Shown: positions 7,323 to 15,674 of the stretch, in pieces | Layout of the letters: the number at the start of each line of letters is the position of its first letter | How positions within the stretch are numbered: position 1 is the first letter of the stretch | Virus record (IMG/VR): IMGVR_UViG_3300035112_000009 | Span: 1 to 63,048 of that record | Reading direction: 5' to 3' (one strand) | Length of the DNA stretch: 63,048 nt | Source: a virus | Notes under the pieces: model-generated | What the model was told of the DNA's origin: nothing | What the model saw: only the letters and a program-made list of their open reading frames with translations | Databases searched by the model: none | Made by a program: the position numbers and the translations under genes

Positions 7323-7880
7323 CTATGCAGCCGCCGAAATCTTTGCCACCGGAACATCCCAGCGCCACGTTTGAAATACAGGTTCTCGATCGAAGCGAGA
7401 GCCCCACAGACTTAACATGCAATCCTTCGGGTAGCTCGCGCAGCCCAAGCATGAATCGTCACACCTCCGCTGTTTGTTTTTGTCAAGGTTGTGACAGCCT
7501 TCAAACTTGATACGCGGCCTGAGGCCCACGATCTTTGTATTGCCCTCGCAGTGTTCCGCGAACCATTCAGATCCGATACTGGCGGGCGTGAGCATGATGA
7601 AGTCCGATCCGACTTCGTACCGCTTGCATTGCCTAGCCCATGGATCGATGTCGGCAAACTCTGGATTCAACCAACCAAGTCCGCCGCCGATCCTCTCTGT
7701 CCAGTTCTGCTTTAGCGAGTCTTCTTCCGGCGTGATGAATAGCGGAGCCTTTGCGTTATCGGCCCGCGCCGCAAGATCGATTGTGAGAGATCCCCAACGC
7801 GCTTCGATCGCACGAATTAAACTCCACGGCGTGCCGTAGTCCTGTTTGCTGCTTCCCGGTTTCTGTTTTGGTTCTGCCAT
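7323..7880 (-). CDS. Phage-type DNA N-6-adenine methyltransferase (Dam family)
   Basis: 185 aa. Typical phage Dam features are YGTPW at the N terminus, LTIDLAA, FITPEEDSL and a LNPEF catalytic motif in place of DPPY/NPPF. A four-Cys cluster (CDDSCLGCASYPKDC) lies near the C terminus. Likely protects phage DNA from host restriction. First of three methyltransferase-like genes in 2.3 kb. Confidence 0.8.
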   Translation of the reverse strand: MAEPKQKPGSSKQDYGTPWSLIRAIEARWGSLTIDLAARADNAKAPLFITPEEDSLKQNWTERIGGGLGWLNPEFADIDPWARQCKRYEVGSDFIMLTPASIGSEWFAEHCEGNTKIVGLRPRIKFEGCHNLDKNKQRRCDDSCLGCASYPKDCMLSLWGSRFDREPVFQTWRWDVPVAKISAAA

Positions 7881-7901
7881 TGGGCTTTGGTTCTACTCCC
7901 C

Positions 7902-8606
7902 TTAAACTGCTACCTCGAAACTGGCTTGCTGTTGCGCCCGCTCAACCTGTTCGCATATCACATCAAAGAAATGCGGCTCTTTCTCAACAAGGATTACAGG
8001 GTGGCCCATTTCCAACGCAGCCACACCGAACGCGCCTGATCCGGCGAAGAAATCGACAACCAGTTCACCGGGTTTCAGTTTTGCCTGTGCGATGCAAAAC
8101 TTCCCGAGGCCCACGGGCTTTTGATAGGGATGCAGCTTGGCTCCATTGCGCGAAAGGTTCTCTCGTCCAGCTCTGCAGACACCTTTCCATAACTGCCGAT
8201 AGGTTCTGATCGCTTTACCGTCAAGGTTTGACCACGCTAGTTCCGCGTCGGAATTGTCGTCACTCGCCGCGCCATCGCGCTTATCCCAAACAAACCATTT
8301 CGGAGACTGCGGCAATAGATGCGCAAAGTGATTACCGCCCCACATGACGATCTTTTTGAACCTTAGAAATGGAGCAGGATCAAACGCTTTGGTGTCGTCA
8401 TCAATGTTCCAATCTTGGTTATCAACCAGAGTTCCACCAATCATCTTTGACATTCCGCGATTGCTGCTCAACCCTTTAGCGTTTGCGCCCATGCCGTACA
8501 TCGGATCGGTGAGCAAAAGACCACGCGGCTCGAGCGTCTGAACTATTTCATACGCGTCGCCACAGTAGACCGTCGCCATTCCGATTTGTTGAATAACTGC
8601 GCTCAT
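7902..8606 (-). CDS. Site-specific DNA methyltransferase (N4/N6, beta-class order)
   Basis: 234 aa. The catalytic motif TDPMYG comes first (about residue 33) and the SAM-binding motif VVDFFAGSGAFG comes late (about 190), the beta-class order. HPYQKPV before the SAM motif is typical of the family. DPMY replaces DPPY. Start 8606 (ATG) is preferred to GTG at 8609. No cognate restriction enzyme is present, so a protective orphan methylase is likely. Confidence 0.85.
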   Translation of the reverse strand: MSAVIQQIGMATVYCGDAYEIVQTLEPRGLLLTDPMYGMGANAKGLSSNRGMSKMIGGTLVDNQDWNIDDDTKAFDPAPFLRFKKIVMWGGNHFAHLLPQSPKWFVWDKRDGAASDDNSDAELAWSNLDGKAIRTYRQLWKGVCRAGRENLSRNGAKLHPYQKPVGLGKFCIAQAKLKPGELVVDFFAGSGAFGVAALEMGHPVILVEKEPHFFDVICEQVERAQQQASFEVAV

Positions 8607-8616
8607 CACTTCTCGG

Positions 8617-8832
8617 CTACGCTTCCAACTTCCTAGTTACTGGAACTCCAATACTCCCTGAGTACGCGGATCGACACGTCGGTTTTGCGGCATATCCGCC
8701 ATCGGTTGAGGGAATAGGAGGCTTGATAGTGATCTCCACGTGCTTCCCGCACAGGAACTCACCTGTTTCCAGTTGGACAGATAAGATGTCATCTTCAGGT
8801 ATGTAGCAGCCGTGTAAGCAGCGTCTTTTCAT
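8617..8832 (-). CDS. Hypothetical small protein, 71 aa
   Basis: It begins KRRCLHGCYI, then FLCGKHVE, a possible C-x2-C/C-x2-H zinc site. Overlaps the upstream gene by 4 bases. No known function. Confidence 0.5.
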   Translation of the reverse strand: MKRRCLHGCYIPEDDILSVQLETGEFLCGKHVEITIKPPIPSTDGGYAAKPTCRSAYSGSIGVPVTRKLEA

Positions 8833-9065
8833 GCGATCTCCATTGCTTTTAGAGCCTTGTTTAGCAACGCTTCCGCGCTCTCTGCTTCCGCCTTAGTTGC
8901 AAAATCTTCGACGTGAACTAATCCGCCGCTCCTTACGTGCCAGTAGACGGACCAGCAAGCAATCGCGGGATCGTTTTCCTCACATTGCTCCATGATTTCT
9001 TTGCCGTCAGCATCCGTGCCAACGATTGTGCAGGGGTGCAATTCTACTGCGTCAGGAATGAACAT
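8829..9065 (-). CDS. Hypothetical small protein, 78 aa
   Basis: A short beta-sheet region followed by an Ala-rich C-terminal helix (residues 55-78). Overlaps both neighbours. Not recognised. Confidence 0.5.
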   Translation of the reverse strand: MFIPDAVELHPCTIVGTDADGKEIMEQCEENDPAIACWSVYWHVRSGGLVHVEDFATKAEAESAEALLNKALKAMEIA

Positions 9066-9654
9066 CGCCGTCTCCTATCAAGCTGAATTGGGCCGACTCG
9101 CGCTTGCGCTCGACCGTACAAATAGTTTCGTTGTGAACCCCGCCGTGAGCAACTAAAAGAATCTCCACAATGTCGAAACCATGCTGTATTCCCATCGCGT
9201 TTGTGTTCCAGCCAAACGAAAGCACGAACGCATCCGGCGTACAGATTTCAGCGATTGCCGATTTCCAGTTGGCCCACGAAGCGCCCTGCGTGTCTTGCAT
9301 CGTCACGTTGCGCCCGACCGCGTTGTAGCACTCCATAACCTGTCTTGCGGAATAGGGCGGATCGAATAAAACCAAATCAGCTTTAACACCCCGCCGTTTC
9401 AGGTCCGCAAGAAACTCCAAAGCCTCAACATGGGACTCTGCCGCTGTCTCTGGATTCAGATCGTTTGTGTATGTCGCCCATCGCTTGTTTCGCGCAAACG
9501 GATCAACGCTCACCCTCGATTTGTAGAGATACGACTTGACCAAAGCGCGGATCGGGGGAATATCAAAGGTGAAGGAAGAAGGCATGGCCCACACGCGGCG
9601 CATAGGGATCGCCCGCTCAATGGAAACCAATTCTTCTTGCAATACCGCGCTCAT
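9052..9654 (-). CDS. Adenine-specific DNA methyltransferase-like protein
   Basis: 200 aa. Centre shows LVLFDPPYS (about residue 103), the DPPY catalytic motif. An FARN/TNDLNPE region upstream is where SAM binding and the second domain would lie. The canonical FxGxG motif is not clear, so activity is uncertain. Start overlaps the upstream stop by 4 bases. Confidence 0.7.
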   Translation of the reverse strand: MSAVLQEELVSIERAIPMRRVWAMPSSFTFDIPPIRALVKSYLYKSRVSVDPFARNKRWATYTNDLNPETAAESHVEALEFLADLKRRGVKADLVLFDPPYSARQVMECYNAVGRNVTMQDTQGASWANWKSAIAEICTPDAFVLSFGWNTNAMGIQHGFDIVEILLVAHGGVHNETICTVERKRESAQFSLIGDGDVHS

Positions 9655-9989
9655 TTAGTCTCCCGTACTACCCGCCGACGTTCTGGAAACCATCGAAGCT
9701 GGCCCGGCCTGTCACGGCCCGAACTGTAAACAAGGTGCATGAACTCCAAGTCGCTACATCGTCGCGCCACCTGATAACGATCTAATCCCGGTTGACAGGT
9801 TCCGAGTTGCTTACTCGTCCAACCGGGGAACTGTTTGATCAACCTCAACACCGCTTCCGCTTGCTCAGTCATGCGACCGCTGGCCTTCATCTCGCGCTCG
9901 GCTTCATGGCTACTCACCGGATCACTGTTACGCGATCGCGGTGGATCGAATAGCGGTAGATAGTTGATCGTGGTTTCGTTCGTGCTCAT
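9651..9989 (-). CDS. Putative winged-helix DNA-binding protein
   Basis: 112 aa. The segment SHEAEREMKASGRMTEQAEA followed by VLRLIKQFPGWTSKQLG looks like the DNA-binding part of small phage wHTH proteins. Located just downstream of the helicase gene, so a replication or regulatory role is plausible. Confidence 0.55.
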   Translation of the reverse strand: MSTNETTINYLPLFDPPRSRNSDPVSSHEAEREMKASGRMTEQAEAVLRLIKQFPGWTSKQLGTCQPGLDRYQVARRCSDLEFMHLVYSSGRDRPGQLRWFPERRRVVRETK

Positions 9990-9992
9990 TGC

Positions 9993-10139
9993 TTAGGCTG
10001 CGATCTCGCCTGACTCCAAATGCCACAGGCGATCCACTTCATACGCAAGGTCTTCGTTGAGTTCTTCTAGGCGCTTGATTCGTTTGTTGCGCCATTCGAT
10101 CTCACTTTTCAGATATTGGATTTCTTCTTCTGGCGTCAT
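9993..10139 (-). CDS. Small coiled-coil protein, 48 aa
   Basis: ATG at 10139 overlaps the helicase stop by 4 bases; TAA at 9993-9995. The product is almost wholly a charged heptad helix (EEEIQYLKSEIEWRNKRIKR). It fills the gap between two genes exactly. Confidence 0.55.
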   Translation of the reverse strand: MTPEEEIQYLKSEIEWRNKRIKRLEELNEDLAYEVDRLWHLESGEIAA

Positions 10140-11458
10140 GCGACTTCCTCCAGTGGCCTTCTGCGATAAGTGACCAACTCGCCGTTGAATGGCAATTCAA
10201 CTCGAAACAGCGGCCCCTCTCGTTGCTTGCTGCACTTGAGAGTTCGATCAAAGTATTTCGCGCCTTCTTCCGGTTTCTCACCGAAAAGAAAGAACACCGC
10301 GTCCGCGTCTTGCTCGATTTCGCCCGAGTCGCGCAGATCCATTAACTCCGGCTCGCGTCGTTCCTTCGCTGAATTTCGGCTGAGTTGGCTTAGAGCAATC
10401 ACAGGGATCTGAAACTCCATTGCCAGCCCTTTGAGTGCGCGCGACACCGATCCAACTTCCTGGTTTCTTGTCTCTCTGCGCTTGCCTTCAGATTCGAGTA
10501 ATTGCAGGTAGTCGATCATCAGAAACTCAACCGGATTGCCTCGGTTTGCACTCTCTCTGAGGTAGCCGCGCACGTCGCCAACCGTCAGGCTGGTGTCGTC
10601 CAGAACAATCGGCTTCTCAGCCAGTTGGATAACGGCCCGCTGCGCTCGCTTGTAGTCGGATTCCCAGATGCCTGGACGCAGCTTCCAGCGGTGAATGCCA
10701 CCCTGAAAAGCAACCAGCCGATCGAACAAAGACTCACGCGACATCTCACGCGATACCACGTAGGTTCTATGTCCCGATCCGCCGATGTTCGCGGCAATGT
10801 CGAGGCCCAGAGTTGTCTTACCCAATGACGTTGAGGCAGCAAGGATGTACAGTCCGCTCGGGGATAGCCCCCCACCCATAAGGTTCTCGTCAATCTCAGG
10901 AAAACCCGTAGGCAGAGCGTCTGATATGCCCTGAAAGAATCGCTCATAGCGGTACATTTGATCGTCTGCGATGTCTTCAAGGGTTGAAGGTTGGCGCTTT
11001 TCAGTTCCCAAGCCTCGCACCGTGTCCAGTTTGCTGATTGCTTGGGCAAACATTTCATCGGGCGTCATCTCACCGTCGATCGCTTGCGCCTCGATCATTT
11101 CGGCAAACTTCAACGCCCACCTTCGGCGGTGCGCCTCTCGAATCAGCTTGATGTAGTTTTTGAGATTCGCGGCCGGCGGGACACCGTGCATCAGGTTCGC
11201 CAGAAACACTGCGCCGCCGCACGATTCAAAGGCGTTGTCCTTGCGCAATTCCTCACCAACCAGGACGCCGTTTATTTCTTCGCGGCGAGCGTTCAGGGCC
11301 AGCATCGCGGTTAAAACCATGCGGTGAGACGGCACGTACAGCCAGTCAACCGGGCAGTCTCTTTTTGCTTCTTCGATCAGAAGGTTGTTCAACATGATCG
11401 AGCCAAGCATTGCTCGCTCAGACTCAGGCGACGAAGGAAGCTCATGCAGTTCGCGCAT
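10136..11458 (-). CDS. dnaB: Replicative DNA helicase, DnaB family
   Basis: 440 aa, the usual length. It has an N-terminal primase-interaction domain (about 1-110), linker helix, and RecA-type core with Walker A AASTSLGKT (207-215) and Walker B EFLMIDYLQLL (about 311-321). DnaB-type motifs ALSQLSR and MDLRDSGEIEQDAD follow. Hexameric 5'-3' helicase at the phage fork. It follows the replisome-organizer gene, which probably loads it. Confidence 0.95.
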   Translation of the reverse strand: MRELHELPSSPESERAMLGSIMLNNLLIEEAKRDCPVDWLYVPSHRMVLTAMLALNARREEINGVLVGEELRKDNAFESCGGAVFLANLMHGVPPAANLKNYIKLIREAHRRRWALKFAEMIEAQAIDGEMTPDEMFAQAISKLDTVRGLGTEKRQPSTLEDIADDQMYRYERFFQGISDALPTGFPEIDENLMGGGLSPSGLYILAASTSLGKTTLGLDIAANIGGSGHRTYVVSREMSRESLFDRLVAFQGGIHRWKLRPGIWESDYKRAQRAVIQLAEKPIVLDDTSLTVGDVRGYLRESANRGNPVEFLMIDYLQLLESEGKRRETRNQEVGSVSRALKGLAMEFQIPVIALSQLSRNSAKERREPELMDLRDSGEIEQDADAVFFLFGEKPEEGAKYFDRTLKCSKQREGPLFRVELPFNGELVTYRRRPLEEVA

Positions 11459-12239
11459 TGGGGTTCATCCTTTCCCGCAACTCGATCTCTTTGCGTTTCT
11501 TTTCTTCGGCGGTTTGAATGGTGGGAAGTGGCGAGCGCTCGCCAGATGCGATCTTCGCCATCTCACGCTGGTATCTATCCACCATGTTTCCAGCGTTTTT
11601 CTTTTGGTAGTCGTTCCCCTTCGCTATCGTCATAATCGAGGTCCAGGTTGCGCGGGATTCCGGCGTATCAGCCACGGCCGCGGCGATCGTCTCGGCCTGA
11701 AAAATCGACAAGCCGGGCTCGGGCCTTAAGGTGTTGGCGTACTCCAAAACGGCGAAGTGGTCGAAGGGGTAGCCGCGCTCTTCTACATCCGAAGATGAAA
11801 CTGAAGAAGAAGATGAAGGGGTTGGAATTTGCTTAAGCCGGGTGGTTGGGTTTTGCTTATCCCCGTTGGTTGGCGTGTGCTTAAGCAAAGCGGGATTTCC
11901 GCCTTTTTTGCCCGCCTCGGCGCGGATTTTTCGCAGCCGATCGTCGTTAACCATTCGACGGTTGATTAGTGCTCCGGTTTCGTCGTCTCGGCTTGCTACC
12001 CCATAGGTCAAAAGCGTGGTTAACGTGCTGCTCAATGTTTGGTTATCCAAACCAAGCACCCGCGCAAGGGCGTCATCGGGCATCGCTTTGCCGTTCAGTA
12101 GTAGTTTTCCGCGCTCGCTTGACTCGTGCATAAGGCAAAGAATTTCAAACCAAACGCCACGATCGAAGTAGTTGAGAGATTGAACGCCAGGGTCCTTGCG
12201 CCAGTCGGCCGGGTAAAATTGCAGAGCTGGAAGTTTCAT
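11442..12239 (-). CDS. Replisome organizer / DUF1376-like replication protein
   Basis: 265 aa. The N terminus (LPALQFYPADWRKDPGVQSL, then YFDRGVWFEILCLMHES) is the winged-helix start typical of phage replication-initiation proteins. A low-complexity Ser-rich linker (about 140-150) leads to a helical C-terminal domain of the helicase-loader kind. Overlaps dnaB by 17 bases. Likely binds the origin and recruits the helicase. Confidence 0.75.
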   Translation of the reverse strand: MKLPALQFYPADWRKDPGVQSLNYFDRGVWFEILCLMHESSERGKLLLNGKAMPDDALARVLGLDNQTLSSTLTTLLTYGVASRDDETGALINRRMVNDDRLRKIRAEAGKKGGNPALLKHTPTNGDKQNPTTRLKQIPTPSSSSSVSSSDVEERGYPFDHFAVLEYANTLRPEPGLSIFQAETIAAAVADTPESRATWTSIMTIAKGNDYQKKNAGNMVDRYQREMAKIASGERSPLPTIQTAEEKKRKEIELRERMNPNARTA

Positions 12240-12715
12240 GCGATGAACTCCGATTCCAGCACGTCCGACTCTGCGGCTTCAGCCATGCATCGGGCATGAC
12301 GCATGGTTGCGTATGTCTCTAGTCGGCGTTCTGCTCGCCCTCCGATGCGAAAAATAACCTTGCCATACTGTTGGAGTCTGCGAGGGAAAAGCTCATCGTC
12401 TGAGGCTAAGGCGCGCACCACCCTGGAAATAAGATCATCGGCCTGTATAAAGAGCAGATCGGCCTGAATCTCTTTAATGTGATCAGGTGTGAGACGGAAC
12501 CACTCTCCATTCATGCGCACGTGTTTGAACTCTTCGTGTAGATGCTTTTCGGCGCGCACTGCATCCGACACGCGATGAGCCATGACGACTCGGTACGGAC
12601 AGGGAAGCTGAATCCCAAGTTCCGACATTCGCCTCCGAACGTTCGATGTACGCCCGATCTTGAAGTAGTCGTGACCCTCCATCTGGACCACATAAATGAA
12701 TCCTGGTAGCCTCAT
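12236..12715 (-). CDS. GIY-YIG / MUG113-type protein
   Basis: 159 aa. GFIYVVQMEGHDYFKIGRTS followed by a basic RRRMSEL helix and AEKHLHEEF matches the T5 orf172/MUG113 branch of GIY-YIG proteins. Catalytic equivalents are Tyr in IYVV and Lys/Arg in KIGRT. Some members are nucleases or homing endonucleases; others only bind DNA. It sits immediately downstream of the structured region 12716-12866. Confidence 0.7.
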   Translation of the reverse strand: MRLPGFIYVVQMEGHDYFKIGRTSNVRRRMSELGIQLPCPYRVVMAHRVSDAVRAEKHLHEEFKHVRMNGEWFRLTPDHIKEIQADLLFIQADDLISRVVRALASDDELFPRRLQQYGKVIFRIGGRAERRLETYATMRHARCMAEAAESDVLESEFIA

Positions 12716-12866
12716 AAACTAAAAACCCCTTAGCGAGATGCCCGGTGCTCTGGGAAGCAATTTCGCACCCGAGGGCGCAGAATTAGATCCGAGGCACCTC
12801 GCTAAGAGGTTCCCGTTTCCGGCCGCTTCCCAGGACGCCGGACTTGTGTAAATCGTCACTATTATC
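12716..12866 (-). ncRNA. Structured leader with interleaved helices and a T tract (switch-like)
   Basis: Minus-strand helices: A, 12825-12833 with 12750-12758 (CTGGGAAGC/GCTTCCCAG). B, 12798-12806 with 12729-12737 (CTTAGCGAG/CTCGCTAAG). C, 12794-12798 with 12744-12748. D, hairpin 12765-12778, which pairs fully only on the minus strand because of a U-G pair. A and B are interleaved, so they form a pseudoknot or exclude one another. B is followed by GGGGTTTTT 14 bases before the next ATG. A GATAAT -10 candidate lies at 12866-12861. Confidence 0.55.
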
Positions 12867-12969
12867 TGCTCGCTTTCTCTTTTATTTTTTCGGAGCCAGT
12901 GCCGAGGAGAATCTCTAAACCCCGAGTCACTCGATAGATCGTTTAAGTGCTTCTCACTGGCCCCGAAAC
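12867..12969 (-). other. Non-coding upstream part of the structured gap
   Basis: No gene. It has GCCAGTG (12895-12901) pairing with CACTGGC (12955-12961) around a smaller hairpin (12928-12949), plus an AT-rich stretch 12878-12890. Could be the 5' part of the same RNA, or part of a replication origin given the adjacent replisome organizer. Confidence 0.4.
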
Positions 12970-13332
12970 CTATCCGCTTACCTTGACGTGCGCCCGCCAG
13001 TTGTAGGGCAATTCCTTGCGGCCCATGAGCCAGTCCTTGATCGACTCGCCATCGATCTCCACCGTGACTTCGTAGGCTCGCTCAAACTCTTCACAGAGAG
13101 CCGCAAGGCAGTTCGCCGCAAGCCCGTTGCAGTCCTCAATCGCCAGCTCGCGCATGTCGCCCTTAATAGCCTCACTGTGCGCCGTTGGATCGTAGGCCAT
13201 GAAGCGATACGCGTAGATTTCTGCGGTGTCGCCACCGTAGCCATTGAGGGCAAGACGCGCTTCGCATAACTCACCCCAAAGCTTCATCAACTCAAGAGTG
13301 TTCACGGTTAACAGCGGGTGCGAAAACAACAT
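12970..13332 (-). CDS. Hypothetical protein, 120 aa
   Basis: Start at 13332 has GAGGAG eight bases upstream and avoids overlap with the preceding gene. Predominantly helical; no recognised motif. Confidence 0.55.
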   Translation of the reverse strand: MLFSHPLLTVNTLELMKLWGELCEARLALNGYGGDTAEIYAYRFMAYDPTAHSEAIKGDMRELAIEDCNGLAANCLAALCEEFERAYEVTVEIDGESIKDWLMGRKELPYNWRAHVKVSG

Positions 13333-13342
13333 GCTCTGCTCC

Positions 13343-13513
13343 TCAGTCCCATTCCTCGTCATCGTCAATTTCTCTAACCGCCGGACAGTGTTTGCAGACC
13401 ATCACGGGCTCACCGTCGTCGTCACATTCCGGCATCCAGTGATGATCCATGCCCTCACAGACACCACAATGAACAGCGCAAACCTCAGAAATTAACGTTG
13501 CTTCGTCTGCCAT
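13343..13513 (-). CDS. Acidic zinc-ribbon protein, 56 aa
   Basis: CGVCEGMDHHWMPEC and CKHC form a compact metal site; both ends are strongly acidic (ending DDDEEWD). Small acidic proteins of this kind are common in phage early operons; possible DNA mimicry is speculation. Confidence 0.55.
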   Translation of the reverse strand: MADEATLISEVCAVHCGVCEGMDHHWMPECDDDGEPVMVCKHCPAVREIDDDEEWD

Positions 13514-13544
13514 TTCCTTTACCTCAACTCCTGCAATAAGAGAT

Positions 13545-13760
13545 TCACTCTGCGCGAGTGATTTGATTGATCGTTGAGACAAGGGCCTTCATATCCAGAC
13601 TCTCAACGACCTGTGAATAAATCTCCGTCTGCTCAACTTTCTGGTAGTTAACTTGGGGTGCGTAACCGCGCTCGTCCGAATCGTCGCGCAACTTGACCCA
13701 TTCTCGGGGCATGGGACGAGTAACTAATCTGGTTTCTTCAACTGTGATTTTGAACGGCAT
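13545..13760 (-). CDS. Hypothetical small protein, 71 aa
   Basis: Strong purine-rich leader (GAGAGAGAGAGAAG) before ATG 13760. N-terminal strands rich in Arg/Thr, then a helix. Not recognised. Confidence 0.55.
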   Translation of the reverse strand: MPFKITVEETRLVTRPMPREWVKLRDDSDERGYAPQVNYQKVEQTEIYSQVVESLDMKALVSTINQITRAE

Positions 13761-14032
13761 CTTTCTTCTCTCTCTCTCAAAACCCCTTCCCCCGTATAGC
13801 GATTTGCTTCAACCACTACCCGAGGAAAAATCAAAGAACTTGCGCCACGTATGCAGCCCGAAAAGACCACGTAGCGTCACCCACTCTGGAGCGGCCGTCG
13901 ATGAAATAAAGCGCCGTCAGACTGCGTGGGGAAATCTCTGCGAGGGACGCCCACCGTCCCTCGCGTGTCTGCGGATTCAAACTCAGGGTAGTAGCTCCCT
14001 GCCACGGTGCGTCCGTGATTCCCGCAGAAAAA
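13761..14032 (-). ncRNA. Structured non-coding gap with hairpin and three-way junction
   Basis: The 272-nt gap has no credible gene. 13940-13949 pairs perfectly with 13955-13964 (10 bp, 5-nt loop). 13969-13974 pairs with 14022-14027 (CTGCGG/CCGCAG) and encloses two hairpins, 13984-13988 with 13997-14001 (CAGGG/CCCTG) and 14003-14007 with 14013-14017 (CACGG/CCGTG): a textbook three-way junction. The strand is not decided; the operon is transcribed on minus. Confidence 0.45.
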
Positions 14033-14284
14033 CTAAAGTGCTTCTCTGTGCCATGCGCCTTCGCGTTCGGTTGGCACTCGTCGAATTACCGACTGCCGGC
14101 GCTTCATTGGTGGCGTTCGTAAACTCCATGTCTCAGGGTGCCGCTTCATTAGCGCGGCCAGCTTCCAGTGATGATCAAATCCGAGCAGCTTAGAAGCCGT
14201 GCTGATGCTCCCGTTGGCTTTCCGCAAGGCACTGGCGATTAGCGCCGACTCGACCCGAAAGATGCAGTCCTTGAAGTTGTTCAT
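14033..14284 (-). CDS. Fis-type helix-turn-helix protein
   Basis: 83 aa. SALIASALRKANGSISTASK followed by LLGFDHHWKLAALMKRHPE matches the Fis/HTH_8 fold, with a basic C-terminal tail. It may regulate the operon or bend DNA for recombination or replication. Overlaps the exonuclease gene by 4 bases. Confidence 0.65.
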   Translation of the reverse strand: MNNFKDCIFRVESALIASALRKANGSISTASKLLGFDHHWKLAALMKRHPETWSLRTPPMKRRQSVIRRVPTEREGAWHREAL

Positions 14285-14937
14285 TGCGGCCCTCCGTTGC
14301 GAGAGAAAATGTGGGCAACCCTGGTATCAACTTCTGCGATGAACTTCCTGACCTCAGACTCAATCGCTGCGATCACCTTTTCGTCGCGCTCGATGCGCCG
14401 CCGAAACATCTTGATCTCTTCGGGCATCGTTGGATTGAAGGCCACAAAGTCACACCATTTGCGACCAGTGCAAGCCATTCCAAAGTGAACTTGGGGCAGA
14501 TATTCGAGCATTACCGAATCGTCACCAGAAAAGAGCTTGAGATGATTTCCCGCGTCCAAGCACTTGATTTCAATCATGCCGCTTCTGCGCACAATGCCAT
14601 CAGGACTGGCCCCGGCTCGCTCAATCGAGGGATGCTGCACGAACCCAACTAAAGAGACTTCATTGCCCGTATAGAACGAGTAACAGGCCCGCGCATCGGG
14701 CTCCATTTCAGCCCGGTCTGTAAGTGACTTAACTTCTTTCCAGTCTTGCGGCTTTCCAGTGATTCGTTCGGCTACGATCATGTCGAGGTAATTAGCTCGC
14801 TTCGCTGAGTAGGCTTTGCCGCCATTAATCGTCTTGATAACGTCAGAGACTTTGCTCGCCGTCACGGCGCCGCAACGCGCCATTCTCCACTCAAGGCTTC
14901 GCTGCTCAAGTTCGGCGGTGTCGATCGCGTCAATCAT
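14281..14937 (-). CDS. YqaJ/lambda-exonuclease-type recombinase nuclease
   Basis: 218 aa. Starts QRSLEWRMARCGAVTASK; has ASPDGIV and IEIKCL, the Asp and Glu-x-Lys of the PD-(D/E)xK site; then EYLPQVHFGM. Paired with the ERF annealase immediately upstream, it forms a Red-like 5'-3' exonuclease plus annealase recombination module. Confidence 0.85.
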   Translation of the reverse strand: MIDAIDTAELEQRSLEWRMARCGAVTASKVSDVIKTINGGKAYSAKRANYLDMIVAERITGKPQDWKEVKSLTDRAEMEPDARACYSFYTGNEVSLVGFVQHPSIERAGASPDGIVRRSGMIEIKCLDAGNHLKLFSGDDSVMLEYLPQVHFGMACTGRKWCDFVAFNPTMPEEIKMFRRRIERDEKVIAAIESEVRKFIAEVDTRVAHIFSRNGGPQ

Positions 14938-15674
14938 TTTGCGTTCTTTCGCTTATTGAAAGCTGTTACCGCGCTCTTGAACATTGCAACTGGAAGGTTT
15001 TCGATCTTGTCGATCTTCATGTACTCGCAGAAGCCTTTGATAACGTCAGCCCCGGTTTCGCCGCTCCTCTTTGCCTCGTCCGCCAACGCTCGCAAGTCGG
15101 CAACCTGGGACGCTGTGATCACTTTCTTTGGCTCGTTCCCGTCGTTATCGTCTTTGTCTACCAACATGGGAATGTTCCAGATCATTTTCTGGAGGTAGCG
15201 CATGGCATAAGATGTTCCGTTGCCTACGGCTTGCGCTCCGGTCATTACGCCGCCGCCCTTTGGCCCTTGCCCGTCAATGGACATTGGTAATCGGTATCGC
15301 TTCGTGTGACCTCCGTCGTGAGATACGTCGCAACAGAAAATCATCTGCCCCGCAACCGGGCTTACTTCGGCGTCAAAACTTTGGGTAAACCCGAACTTCT
15401 CTCGAATCGGGCGAAGCATTTTTTCGATGGTTGGATATTTGACGTAGTGATTGTTGTCACCCTTCTTGTCCCACTTCAGGGCCACGACTTCCTTTTGTGC
15501 GTTCTTCATTGCCGCATCGAACGATTTCTCGGCCTCGCGGTCTTCCAAGAGCAGCCGCATATCGACCAGAATTTTTAACTTCTCGGCGGACAGTTCCGGG
15601 TTTCCGGTCACCTCTCGAATAAGGTCAAGATACGGGTCTTGGATTGGCTCAAGTGCTTGCTGTGTTTCACTCAT
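14934..15674 (-). CDS. erf: ERF-superfamily single-strand annealing protein
   Basis: 246 aa. Core motif KYPTIEKMLRPIREKFGFTQ, central GAQAVGNGTSYAMRYLQKMI, and a VDKDDNDG acidic stretch are the ERF signature. Catalyses homologous strand annealing during phage recombination. Overlaps the exonuclease gene by 4 bases. Confidence 0.88.
   Translation of the reverse strand: MSETQQALEPIQDPYLDLIREVTGNPELSAEKLKILVDMRLLLEDREAEKSFDAAMKNAQKEVVALKWDKKGDNNHYVKYPTIEKMLRPIREKFGFTQSFDAEVSPVAGQMIFCCDVSHDGGHTKRYRLPMSIDGQGPKGGGVMTGAQAVGNGTSYAMRYLQKMIWNIPMLVDKDDNDGNEPKKVITASQVADLRALADEAKRSGETGADVIKGFCEYMKIDKIENLPVAMFKSAVTAFNKRKNAK

Noticed and set aside
12236-12969. Group I intron with GIY-YIG homing endonuclease
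   Set aside because: The adjacent non-coding element does not interrupt a gene and is too short; no split coding sequence is seen.
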